From: Candidatus Hydrogenedentota bacterium | GTDB lineage: Bacteria; Hydrogenedentota; Hydrogenedentia; Hydrogenedentales; JAEUWI01 | Length of the DNA: 64,000 bases | Assembly: GCA_019637335.1 (NCBI GenBank) | Contig: JAHBVV010000013.1 | Coordinates: 1 to 64,000, forward strand | Direction: 5' to 3' | In this document: positions 1 through 9,924 of the stretch, in pieces | Layout: the number at the start of each line of letters is the position of its first letter | Numbering within the stretch: the first letter of the stretch is position 1 | Position numbers and translations under genes: made by a program | Notes under the pieces: model-generated | Told to the model about the DNA's origin: nothing | Seen by the model: the letters and a program-made list of their open reading frames with translations, nothing else | Databases searched by the model: none

Positions 1-11
1 ATAGCGTGCCG

Positions 12-938
12 CTATTCTGCCTCCGCCAACCGTAGCCACTCCCGGTACACGGCTTCAATGGCCTCCTTGCTGACCTCGCCGTCCCACAGCGCCGCGCCGT
101 AGCGCAACACCAGCGGCTTATCCGGCGTGACGTCCAGCGGCTCGCGCCAGAGGTTGATCGTGGCCGAGAGGTACGCGAAATGCTCCTTCATCGTGAACCA
201 GAGCGCCGGACGCACATTTCCGGGGGCATCAAACATCGCGACGGTCACCGGCTTTTCTCCGGCGGGCGCGGTATAGGCGCACCACGCGCCCGGCGTGAGG
301 TGTTCGTCGCCCCGCACCAGCTCGCCGAGCTCGCCGCCGGGCGTGATGAAGGCGCCCACCGTATCCATGGATTCCACGAAGCGCACGCCGAGCCCGTGGT
401 AGTGGGAGCCGCCGAGCGTGGCCTTCTCCTTCCCGGGCGGGACCGTGAAACGGGATTCCCACGTCAGCAGGGCGGGGGAGGGACCCGCAAAGACCGTGAT
501 GCTCCGCGCTTCCTGTAGCCGCGGTTCGCCCGAGTCCGGCCCGGTCCAGTCGACATGCTGGGTGAAGCGCGCAAACGCAACCCCACCGCGTTCGCCGGTT
601 TCCAGCCCTTCAAAGGCACGGTGGACCTGGCGGCCCGGCGTCTCGCGTTCCTCCCAGAAGTTCACGCCATCCACCTTGATGGCGTACATCATCGCGTGGT
701 GGTGCAGGTGGTCGTGGGGGGCGTCGCGCAGCACCTGGACACGGGCGGGCGAATACCACTCCTGGACGTATGGCTTGAAGGGAACGCCATCGAAGCGGTA
801 GCGGAGGAGGGGCGCGTCGCCGTGGCGAATCCAGATGGAGTCCCCTTCCTCGGCGACGGTGAGGGCGGGCGGCGGACTGGCCCCCGCGGAAAAAAAGGCG
901 ATCCCCACGACGGCAATCAGTGCGGCAGGCATTCCCAC
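12..938 (-). CDS. Secreted PmoA-like (DUF6807) protein
   Basis: This 308-residue protein has an N-terminal hydrophobic signal segment (about residues 3-22). Its body resembles the DUF6807/PmoA-like family often found near sugar catabolism genes in environmental bacteria. A His-rich stretch at about residues 76-82 (DHLHHHA) and the following WEE segment are typical of the family and could bind metal or sugar. A GTG start at 938 is kept because a strong AGGAGGT lies about six bases upstream; an ATG two codons inside (932) is the alternative. No enzymatic activity has been firmly assigned to the family, so the role in carbohydrate processing is inference. Confidence 0.75.
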   Translation of the reverse strand: MGMPAALIAVVGIAFFSAGASPPPALTVAEEGDSIWIRHGDAPLLRYRFDGVPFKPYVQEWYSPARVQVLRDAPHDHLHHHAMMYAIKVDGVNFWEERETPGRQVHRAFEGLETGERGGVAFARFTQHVDWTGPDSGEPRLQEARSITVFAGPSPALLTWESRFTVPPGKEKATLGGSHYHGLGVRFVESMDTVGAFITPGGELGELVRGDEHLTPGAWCAYTAPAGEKPVTVAMFDAPGNVRPALWFTMKEHFAYLSATINLWREPLDVTPDKPLVLRYGAALWDGEVSKEAIEAVYREWLRLAEAE

Positions 939-1025
939 GATACCACCTCCTTCCTGGGATGGAAGGTTATTCCCCAGAACTGACTTTCAGCATACACCTA
1001 TTGCCGGTGGGAGTCCAGCAGGCTG

Positions 1026-1403
1026 CTAGGGCCGAAATACGCTTAATTTGAGCTCGGCGATGCTCCGGTAGTCTTTGGCGTTGGCCGTGCAGAGCATACC
1101 GCCATCTTCCACCGCGGTGGCCGCAATGAGCGCGTCGGGGACGCCGATATTCGATTTCAGCGCGTACTCTTCCAGGTAGATTGAGGCGCGGTGGCCAATA
1201 TTTCCCGTCAGCGGGAGGATTTCAAAGTTCAATTCAGCGAGCACCGCCTTGGTGGCCTGTAACTCTTGCCTATTGCGAACGCCCCGGAGGAGCTCCATGT
1301 AGCTCACCACGGAAAGCGCAAGGCTATCCGCCTTATCGATGGCCGTCGCCGCCCGGGCATTGCCGCGCATGGCCCAGATGAGGACATCGGTGTCAAAGAT
1401 CAT
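1026..1403 (-). CDS. PIN-domain (VapC-like) toxin
   Basis: This is a PIN-domain ribonuclease of about 125 residues. It opens with the hallmark IFDTDVLIW, giving the first acidic residue, and carries further acidic positions (SYMELLRG, then PDALIAATA) in the usual order. The ATG at 1403 begins exactly at the PIN motif and overlaps the end of the upstream antitoxin by 11 bases, so I prefer it over an in-frame start further upstream. Family knowledge says such proteins cleave tRNA or other RNA when free of antitoxin. The RNA target cannot be read from sequence. Confidence 0.85.
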   Translation of the reverse strand: MIFDTDVLIWAMRGNARAATAIDKADSLALSVVSYMELLRGVRNRQELQATKAVLAELNFEILPLTGNIGHRASIYLEEYALKSNIGVPDALIAATAVEDGGMLCTANAKDYRSIAELKLSVFRP

Positions 1404-1641
1404 CGAAACGGCCTTTGCGCAGGGCGCGCACATGGGCGACGGGGTCGGAGATATCATCCCGGTCCGCCCACATGCCGAAGAATTCGAGGTCTTTTATGCT
1501 GGGGCGCTTCTTGGTATCCCGGATGGGCTCGATTCGCGCCACCGATTTTCCCCGGTTGGTAAGGGTGACCGTCTCGTTCCGCGCGATGGCGTCCAGAATC
1601 TTTTTGGGGTTGCGCCGCATATCCAGAATGGTTGCCTTCAT
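1393..1641 (-). CDS. Phd/YefM-type antitoxin
   Basis: This is an 82-residue protein whose N-terminal half has the Phd/YefM pattern: a beta strand, a helix (RRNPKKILDAIARNE), then TVTLTNRGKSVARIEPI. That fold binds operator DNA, while the charged C-terminus would wrap the toxin. It lies directly upstream of the PIN toxin with an 11-base overlap, the classical antitoxin-first order. Autoregulation of the pair is expected from the family. I did not see an unmistakable operator palindrome in the short upstream spacer. Confidence 0.85.
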   Translation of the reverse strand: MKATILDMRRNPKKILDAIARNETVTLTNRGKSVARIEPIRDTKKRPSIKDLEFFGMWADRDDISDPVAHVRALRKGRFDDL

Positions 1642-1786
1642 GGCTGGCCCTTTTTTTAGTGTGCACTTTAAGTATGTACTTTATGTGGCGTGCCTGTCAA
1701 TTGAATGCTGGACGAAGTGGACAGAGTGGACAACCAACGATGTCTACTCCGTCCACTCGCCGCGGCGAGTCCACCCCGTACACCAG

Positions 1787-1822
1787 ATAAAAAAGCGCCC
1801 GCGCGAAATCTCGCGCGGGCGC
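1787..1822 (-). terminator. Rho-independent terminator of clpB
   Basis: A 12-bp GC-rich stem (1795-1806 pairs with 1811-1822) has a four-base loop and is followed on the minus strand by a run of six T residues. It sits about 55 bases after the clpB stop. A second GC-rich stem without a T run (1834-1842 with 1854-1862) lies between it and the gene. Confidence 0.9.
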
Positions 1823-1877
1823 CTCAGATCTATGGCGGGGCCAGCCTCAACCCGGCCCCGCCTTAACCGCGTCTGCC

Positions 1878-4475
<2,598 letters not shown>

Positions 4476-4920
4476 GGTTCGCTGCTCCTCTCTCGTGCAG
4501 TTTTGTTCGGTTGTATAGGAGAAAGAGTCGTGCCAAGGTTTTGTCATTGGAAATAAACGACTTAGGGCGGGGCGATTGTGCCTGGTGCTTCAGAATAGAA
4601 CGGAGGTGTTTCGGGATGGAGCTCTCGGGTGTGCCAGGTAGTCTGACGCACCACCCATCACCTGTGCCACGCGATTCGGCTACGCCGATTCGTGTGCCGG
4701 TGTTCAGGTGATCTCAAGACTTGGAATTGGCGCGGGCGAGCGGCTTGCGCTCATCCGGGCTGCAAGAGGGTTGGTCCAGGCATTCGCTGGCGGTCCAGGC
4801 GGTTTTCACAACGGGCACACGAATTCTCCTGCGGCGAATCTTCGACCGACGTTGTCGGATCGCGTGGCACACTTGCAGGTTCGGGACTCTCTTGAGCCGG
4901 GCAGCAGGTGTTGGCGGACT
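4476..4920. other. Spacer upstream of clpB, no gene
   Basis: No convincing coding sequence is present. The part next to clpB should hold its promoter. On the minus strand 4520-4535 resembles a sigma-54 site (TGGCACG, four bases, TTTCT) but lacks the critical GC of the -12 element, so I do not call it. The remainder, up to the repeat at 4924, shows short GC-rich palindromic words only. Confidence 0.5.
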
Positions 4921-4923
4921 CCG

Positions 4924-5055
4924 CACCCACAAGCTCCGTCGCTACGCTCCTCCGCTTGAGGGTGGCACCCGTGGTGGGCTTGAGGGTGTTGCCCGTGGAG
5001 AGGTTGAGGGTGCCACCCTCAAGCGTCGCCGGGAACCGGCGTAAGCTTGTGGGTG
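4924..5055. repeat. REP/BIME-like inverted repeat, upstream of transposase
   Basis: This 132-bp element has two nested pairs of exact inverted segments: outer 12 bases (4924-4935 with 5044-5055) and inner 18 bases (4953-4970 with 5008-5025). The left arm recurs almost unchanged at 5716-5780. The arrangement matches the REP pairs that accompany REP-associated tyrosine transposases. It could form a stable cruciform or RNA hairpin. Confidence 0.85.
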
Positions 5056-5130
5056 TAAACACCATGAAGTAAACTTCCATTGTCTGCAAGACGGCAGCTT
5101 GGTTGTTACACACAATATGGGTGGCTACCT

Positions 5131-5691
5131 ATGAACCGCATTCCGCACCGAAAGCAGCGCGAGACATTTAACACCCCCGGCGAACCCCACGAACTCACCT
5201 TCACGTGTTTCAAATACCGAAAGTTTCTGCACAGAGATCGGACGCGATGGTACGTTATAGATGCTTTGTCCCGCTTTCCCGGGCAATTCGAGTTTGACCT
5301 CTGGGCCTATGTCATCATGCCGGAGCATGTTCACCTGATCGTCTTTCCTCGTCCGGACGAGTACGACATGTCTGCCTTCCTGAAGTCCTTCAAACAGTCC
5401 GTCGCCCGGCGGGCGATTAATTATCTGCGGCGTAATAATCCCGACGGTTTGAAACATTTGGCCACGGGCATGCCCAACACGCCCTATGCATTCTGGATGG
5501 ACGGCCCTGGTTATGATCGCAATGGAAAGAAGAAGGAAACCCTGGATACCATGGTGAGCTACATCCACAACAACCCGGTACGGCGAGGATTGGTGGAAGA
5601 GCCCGCGCAGTGGGAATGGTCCAGTGCCCGAGAGTGGCAGCAACCCGGTTCCGGTCATCTGCGGTTGGACCTTGATACTTATCCGTATTGA
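5131..5691 (+). CDS. REP-associated tyrosine transposase (TnpA_REP/RAYT, Y1 family)
   Basis: This is a 186-residue HUH single-strand nuclease/transposase related to IS200/IS605 TnpA. The metal-binding HUH motif is visible as PEHVHLI (His66, His68), and the catalytic tyrosine is in MVSYIHNNPVRRG (Tyr144), the signature of REP-associated enzymes. The start at 5131 (MNRIPHRK) is preferred over an upstream ATG at 5080 because conserved sequence begins here. Repeats at 4924-5055 and 5716-5780 bracket it. Known members act on REP hairpins and are usually single-copy and domesticated rather than typical mobile elements. The gene appears intact. Confidence 0.93.
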   Translation: MNRIPHRKQRETFNTPGEPHELTFTCFKYRKFLHRDRTRWYVIDALSRFPGQFEFDLWAYVIMPEHVHLIVFPRPDEYDMSAFLKSFKQSVARRAINYLRRNNPDGLKHLATGMPNTPYAFWMDGPGYDRNGKKKETLDTMVSYIHNNPVRRGLVEEPAQWEWSSAREWQQPGSGHLRLDLDTYPY

Positions 5692-5715
5692 GGGGGCAGG
5701 CCGTAAACGTGGGAA

Positions 5716-5780
5716 CCGCACCCACAAGCTCCGTCGCTACGCTCCTCCGCTTGAGGGTGGCGCCCGTGGTGGGCTTGAGC
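5716..5780. repeat. REP-like repeat copy, downstream of transposase
   Basis: This 65-bp segment matches 4921-4985 with a single mismatch, in direct orientation. It begins 24 bases after the transposase stop. Together the two copies bracket the transposase, making a complete RAYT-REP unit of about 860 bp. Confidence 0.88.
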
Positions 5781-5887
5781 GGGGCATTCGTGGCAAGCCT
5801 GCGGGTGCGGGTTGCTGGATACCCCTTCAAGACAAGCTACTTCTGTTATCATTTTCCAAAATGGCCGCCAAACCCGGAAGTACCCCC

Positions 5888-7699
5888 ATGCGACACACCC
5901 TCCTTGCCCTTCTCCTCACCGCCCTCGCCCAAACCTCAGCCCACCCCATCCCCGACGCCTGGACGCCCATCCTCCTTCCCGGCCATTCCGAGTTCACCTT
6001 CACGATGTACAGTACACCCAGCGACCTGGACGGCCTGAAGGAACTGGTGGCCGTGATGCAGCGCGAGCAATTGGGCAATGGCTTCGACCCCGGCCCGGCG
6101 GCGCATGCGAATTCGGCGGAACTACTCGAATACCTCGCCACCCTTGGCTGGCCCGCAGTGCTGTATCCCGGCTATCCGGGCTTTCAGATTGAAGGCGGGG
6201 TTTGTGCGTTTACGGACGCCGACGAAGCCGTGCTCCAGCGCTTTGCGGCGTCGGGCAACTTCCTCGCGGTGCAGCTGGGCGAGTGGGGCTACTACTTCCA
6301 CAACCTCTCGATGGATGAAGGCTACTGGCGCGCGCAGTTCGGCGACAAACTGGACCAGTACCGCCACGAAATGAAGCCGAAGGGACTGGCGGGTTATGAC
6401 GCGATGCCCGCGAGCAAGAAGGAGGCCCGCGATGTGCTCCGGCGCTATTTCCTCGCGCGGCAGCGGACCATGCGCGGGTGGAATCTGAGCGTTACGGGCC
6501 ACTCCCACTACGAAGCCTATGCGCCGGCGTGGGGTGCGCGGCTGATCGGCCTGGAAGTGGGGGAGAACATCGCCTTCGCGCAGTCGAAGCTTGCCTTCGC
6601 GCGCGGCGCCTCCCGGCAATCGGGCGTGCCCTGGTCCGTGCAGGTAAGCCCGTGGTTCCACGGCGCCTGCACAACGGCGGGGCCGCTCACGGGGGTGGGC
6701 GGCAGCGCGCGCGGGCTGGACGCGGGCCATTCGCTCAGCTTCTACACGCGGATGTGGCTCCACGCCTGGTTTGCGGGCGCGGCCATGGTGACGCCGGAGA
6801 ATAGTCTGGCCATTTTCTTCGAACCCGGCGAGCCCAGGTGGCGGCTGACGTCCCACGGCGAACGCGCAAAGGAGGTGTTTGCCTTCATGCGCAACCACGA
6901 CCGCGGTACGCCGTACACACCGATTGCCGTGGTGCTCGACGAGTACGCGGGCTACAACGGGTTCATGGCGAAGCCCTGGGGCATTCTGGAACCCACGCCG
7001 GGCGACACCGAGATCACCGACCTCTTCGAGGAGCAGTTGTTTCCCGGAACGGACCTCTTCCACGCGCCGCCGGTGGATCCCGAAAACCCCGAGGCGGGCT
7101 ACCTGCGCCCGACGCCCTACGGCGGGAGTTTTGATGTACTGCTGAGCTCGGCCCCGGCGAAAGCCCTCGCGAACTATCCGGTGCTGCTGTTGGCGGGTGA
7201 TATGGACTTCGACCCGCGGTTCGTGGCGTCGCTGTTCGACGTATTGCGCGCGGGAACGCGGCTCCTCATGCTCCCGCGCCACGCCGAGGCGCTCGGCGGG
7301 GATTTCGCGCGGCTGCAGGGGACGGGGACCGTCGAAGTGCTGGAGGAATGGGAAAATCCGGCGACGGGACGTCCCGCGGCGATCTCGAACGCGCGCCTGG
7401 CCGAATTGGTGGAGGAATTGCTTCCCGTAGCGGTGTCGGGCGACCCGGTGCAGTACCAGATCAACCGCAACGCCGCCGGGTGGGTCGTGGAACTGGTAAA
7501 CAACGACGGCGTCATCAAGCAGCGCGACACGCCCGCGGTGGTTGACCCGACCCGGGCGCTCTCGGTGACGCTGACGCCGCGCGCGCGGGTCCGCGAGGCG
7601 CGCGAGTGGACCGCCGATGGCGCGGTCCCGCTCCCCGCGCCGTACACGGTCGAAATACCGTCCGGCGAGACGCGCTTTGTGGAATTCGTCATCGAATAG
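5888..7699 (+). CDS. Secreted protein, possible glycosidase-like fold, function unknown
   Basis: The protein has 603 residues with a clear signal peptide (MRHTLLALLLTALAQTSA). I do not recognise a named family. The middle (about 120-360) has aromatic-rich segments such as GEWGYYFHNL and GHSHYEAYAPAWGA that recall TIM-barrel glycosidases. The segment near 430-500 (YPVLLLAGDMDFDPRF, then LLMLPRH) resembles the glutamine-amidotransferase-like domain found after the barrel in some glycosidases. A short beta domain ends the protein. The start at 5888 gives the cleanest signal peptide; 5861 is an alternative. A role in extracellular polysaccharide use is inference only. Confidence 0.6.
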   Translation: MRHTLLALLLTALAQTSAHPIPDAWTPILLPGHSEFTFTMYSTPSDLDGLKELVAVMQREQLGNGFDPGPAAHANSAELLEYLATLGWPAVLYPGYPGFQIEGGVCAFTDADEAVLQRFAASGNFLAVQLGEWGYYFHNLSMDEGYWRAQFGDKLDQYRHEMKPKGLAGYDAMPASKKEARDVLRRYFLARQRTMRGWNLSVTGHSHYEAYAPAWGARLIGLEVGENIAFAQSKLAFARGASRQSGVPWSVQVSPWFHGACTTAGPLTGVGGSARGLDAGHSLSFYTRMWLHAWFAGAAMVTPENSLAIFFEPGEPRWRLTSHGERAKEVFAFMRNHDRGTPYTPIAVVLDEYAGYNGFMAKPWGILEPTPGDTEITDLFEEQLFPGTDLFHAPPVDPENPEAGYLRPTPYGGSFDVLLSSAPAKALANYPVLLLAGDMDFDPRFVASLFDVLRAGTRLLMLPRHAEALGGDFARLQGTGTVEVLEEWENPATGRPAAISNARLAELVEELLPVAVSGDPVQYQINRNAAGWVVELVNNDGVIKQRDTPAVVDPTRALSVTLTPRARVREAREWTADGAVPLPAPYTVEIPSGETRFVEFVIE

Positions 7700-7719
7700 G
7701 CCCCCAAGTAATACTTTAG

Positions 7720-7985
7720 CGGAATGAAGTTGGCTTGAATCGTCTGAGGCACAATTCCGCGCCGCAATGTAAGTGCGGACCAATGGGAGCGCGGGCGGCC
7801 CGCCCGCACCGCGCCGAAGGCGCGAATTAGATACGTGATGATAGCCCGGGCCAAATCGTCTCGCCAGTCAAACGTGCCGATCCTGCGGACATTCCATGCA
7901 CCTCCGGTGCATTGCAGGCGGGGACGCCCTCCACGGCGCGTCTTCGACCTGCGCTCCCAGCCTTGCGCACTCTCGTCGCAGGATC
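7720..7985. repeat. Dispersed intergenic repeat (family shared with 14.8 kb)
   Basis: The 404-base spacer 7700-8103 holds no gene. Bases 7720-7815 share long blocks with 14792-14920: the words GCGGAATGAAGT, CCAATGGGAGC, CGGCCCGCCCGCA and GCGCCGAAGGCGC occur in the same order in both. Bases 7920-7970 look like a partial copy in reverse orientation. The element is AT-poor and palindrome-rich and probably spreads as a short non-autonomous repeat. Confidence 0.7.
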
Positions 7986-8044
7986 GTGGCAACACAACTA
8001 AAAAAACTGACGCCACTTCATACGGCTAAAATGTTACACCGATA

Positions 8045-8079
8045 ACAAAAGCGCCGCGGACCCCGGGGGCCCGCGGCGC
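8045..8079 (-). terminator. Rho-independent terminator of peroxiredoxin gene
   Basis: A 9-bp perfect stem (8051-8059 with 8071-8079) with an internal GC-rich loop is followed on the minus strand by TTTTGTTATC. It lies 25 bases after the peroxiredoxin stop codon. Confidence 0.8.
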
Positions 8080-8103
8080 GCACTATCGTGCCGGTAAGCG
8101 AAA

Positions 8104-8697
8104 TCAGGAAGCGTGCTTCGCCAGGTAATCGGCCACGCCGTCGGCGGAGGGCGTCATCGCCGCGTCGCCCTTGTTCCAGTTCGCCGGGCAGACTTCGCCG
8201 TGCTCTTCGGTGTACTGGAGCGCGTCGAGCAGGCGGATGGCCTCGTCCACGTTGCGGCCCAGCGGCAGGTTGTTGACCAGCGCGTGCTGCACAACGCCCT
8301 GGCGGTCGATGAGGAAGAGCCCGCGCAGGGCGATGGCGTCGTCCACCAGCACGCCGTATTCACGCGCGATGTTCTTCGTGAGATCGGCCACCAGCGGGTA
8401 CTGGATATTGCCGATGCCGCCCTTGTTCACCGGCGTGTTCTTCCACGCCCAGTGCGAGAAGTGCGAGTCCACCGAAACGCCCACGACCTCGCAATTGCGC
8501 CTCTTGAACTCGTCGAGCTTCTTGTCGAACGCGATGATCTCCGACGGGCACACGAAGGTGAAGTCGAGGGGATAGAAGAACAGCACGACATACTTGCCCT
8601 GGAGGCCGGACAGGCTGAAGGATTCGTTAAAGCTGTTGTCGGGCATCACGGCGGTGGCGGTGAAGTCCGGCGCGGGCCTGGTTACATGTACACTCAT
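8104..8697 (-). CDS. ahpC: AhpC/TSA-type 2-Cys peroxiredoxin
   Basis: This is a 197-residue typical 2-Cys peroxiredoxin that reduces hydrogen peroxide and organic peroxides. The peroxidatic cysteine is Cys50 in DFTFVCPSE and the resolving cysteine Cys170 in EVCPANW. A thioredoxin-fold core surrounds them, and length matches the family. No AhpF is adjacent, so the electron donor is probably thioredoxin or another reductase. An AAGGAG ribosome site lies upstream. The neighbouring ferritin and PerR genes suggest peroxide control, although I see no Per box immediately upstream of this gene itself. Confidence 0.95.
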   Translation of the reverse strand: MSVHVTRPAPDFTATAVMPDNSFNESFSLSGLQGKYVVLFFYPLDFTFVCPSEIIAFDKKLDEFKRRNCEVVGVSVDSHFSHWAWKNTPVNKGGIGNIQYPLVADLTKNIAREYGVLVDDAIALRGLFLIDRQGVVQHALVNNLPLGRNVDEAIRLLDALQYTEEHGEVCPANWNKGDAAMTPSADGVADYLAKHAS

Positions 8698-8825
8698 GGC
8701 ATTCGTACTCCTTTTGGGTCGTTGAAACGGTATCTGGATACAGATCTCTCCCAGATTGGAAGAGGTGTTTACACACTTGCCCCGCGTTCGGACGGATCCC
8801 GCCCGTATGGCAGGTAATTACGGAA

Positions 8826-8857
8826 CCCCGGCCGGCATCCCCGACACGCCGGTGGGG
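8826..8857 (-). terminator. Possible terminator hairpin after ferritin
   Basis: A GC-rich imperfect stem (8826-8836 with 8848-8857) lies eight bases past the ferritin stop. There is no T run, so it may be a Rho-independent terminator of poor quality or only an RNA-stabilising hairpin. Confidence 0.3.
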
Positions 8858-8864
8858 CAGTCTA

Positions 8865-9377
8865 TCACGCGGCGGGCGAATCCGCCGCGGCCTGGCGCTG
8901 CGCCAGCTCGCGGTCGATGAGGAACAGGCCGCTCGGCGCGCCCTCGACCAGTTTCAATTGCTGGACGATGCCGTCGGCGTTCGACTCCTCTTCAACCTGT
9001 TCGGTCACGAACCACTCTAGAAAGGCGTGGCTCGCGTGGTCTTTTTCGTTCACCGCCATCGTCGAAAGTTCGTTGATACACTTGCTGATATGGCACTCGT
9101 GCTTGTAGGCGTCTTCGAAGGCGGCGAGGGGGGTGGGCCACTCCGCGGGCGGCGCGGGTATCGCCTCCAGGATAACGCGGCCGCCCCGGTCGTTCAGGAA
9201 CTTGACCAGGCGCTGCGCGTGCCCCAGTTCTTCGCGGGTTTGCAGCGTCATCCAGTGCGCGAAGCCCTTGAGGCTCAAGTGATCGAAATAGTTGGCCATG
9301 GCGGCGTAGATGTAGGCGCTGGCGAGTTCTTCGTTGATCTGCTTGTTGAACGCATCCTGCATGGCCTGGCTGATCAT
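8865..9377 (-). CDS. ftnA: Ferritin (iron storage)
   Basis: This 170-residue, four-helix, non-haem ferritin oxidises Fe(II) and stores ferric mineral in a 24-mer shell. Ferroxidase ligands are in the expected places: Glu17, Glu50, His53 (TREELGHAQ), Glu94, Gln127 and Glu130. It lies 43 bases downstream of the PerR gene on the same strand, so the two are probably co-transcribed. This fits control of iron storage by peroxide. Nothing is missing or unusual in the sequence. Confidence 0.95.
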   Translation of the reverse strand: MISQAMQDAFNKQINEELASAYIYAAMANYFDHLSLKGFAHWMTLQTREELGHAQRLVKFLNDRGGRVILEAIPAPPAEWPTPLAAFEDAYKHECHISKCINELSTMAVNEKDHASHAFLEWFVTEQVEEESNADGIVQQLKLVEGAPSGLFLIDRELAQRQAAADSPAA

Positions 9378-9420
9378 GGCGTTTCCCTTCTTGCTGAACC
9401 GGTACGTTTGCTCGGCCGAA

Positions 9421-9807
9421 CTATCGGCACGCGGGGCACAGCCCCTCGAATTCTATGCGGTGTTCCAGAATCTGAAATCCATGCGCGCTCTTCCGGGGAC
9501 GCCGTATCCGCGTGCCCGCCGTCATGGGGACATCGTCCACCTTGCCGCACCGCTGGCAGCGCACGTGATAATGGGGCGATGTCTCGCCGTCAAAGCGCGC
9601 CTGCGCCCCACCCGATTCCAGCCGCCGAACCCGGCCCAACCGGGCGAGCACATCCAGATTCCGGTAGATCGTGCCCAGGCTGACATTGGGCAACTCCCGC
9701 CGGACTTCCTCATACAGCTCGTCGGCGGTCGGGTGGCTGTGGAGCCGGCAGAGCGTCTCCAGTATCACCGTTCGCTGCCGGGTCATCCGCTGTAGGGGTG
9801 AATTCAT
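9421..9807 (-). CDS. perR: PerR-type peroxide sensor, Fur family
   Basis: This is a 128-residue winged-helix metalloregulator. By alignment to Bacillus PerR, the regulatory-site ligands are present: His25, Asp73, His79, His81 and Asp92. The structural zinc cysteines are Cys84, Cys87, Cys124 and Cys127. The Asp at the last regulatory position, rather than the Glu of classical Fur, argues for PerR. In known PerR, Fe-catalysed oxidation of His25/His79 equivalents releases DNA. The gene is followed by ferritin and then AhpC, both standard PerR targets, and has a Per-box-like palindrome just upstream. Confidence 0.88.
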   Translation of the reverse strand: MNSPLQRMTRQRTVILETLCRLHSHPTADELYEEVRRELPNVSLGTIYRNLDVLARLGRVRRLESGGAQARFDGETSPHYHVRCQRCGKVDDVPMTAGTRIRRPRKSAHGFQILEHRIEFEGLCPACR

Positions 9808-9821
9808 GGCGCATTCCTAAA

Positions 9822-9836
9822 TAAGAATGATTATTA
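9822..9836 (-). promoter_or_regulatory. Per/Fur box-like operator upstream of perR
   Basis: Read on the minus strand this is TAATAATCATTCTTA, a 7-1-7 imperfect palindrome. It matches 11 of the 14 defined positions of the Bacillus Per box. It begins 15 bases upstream of the perR start in an AT-rich pocket that stands out from the GC-rich surroundings. Autoregulation of perR-ferritin is the natural reading. Confidence 0.7.
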
Positions 9837-9879
9837 ATAGCATATGCGGAGGCGTCAAGTCAATTTCTGTTCCAAAATC

Positions 9880-9905
9880 CAGCGCAACGCCACGTGGTGT
9901 TGCGC
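9880..9905 (-). terminator. Terminator-like hairpin after SpoIID operon
   Basis: A nearly perfect palindrome (9882-9893 with 9894-9905, one G-T pair) lies about 20 bases after the stop of the SpoIID-like gene. On the minus strand it is followed by a short ATTTTGG. The T run is weak, so function as a terminator is probable rather than certain. Confidence 0.5.
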
Positions 9906-9924
9906 CACCCGGATGGGCGTCCCC

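Noticed and set aside
4714-5113. Short frames in the REP-containing spacer
   Set aside because: They cross inverted repeats, lack ribosome sites and have no conserved motifs.
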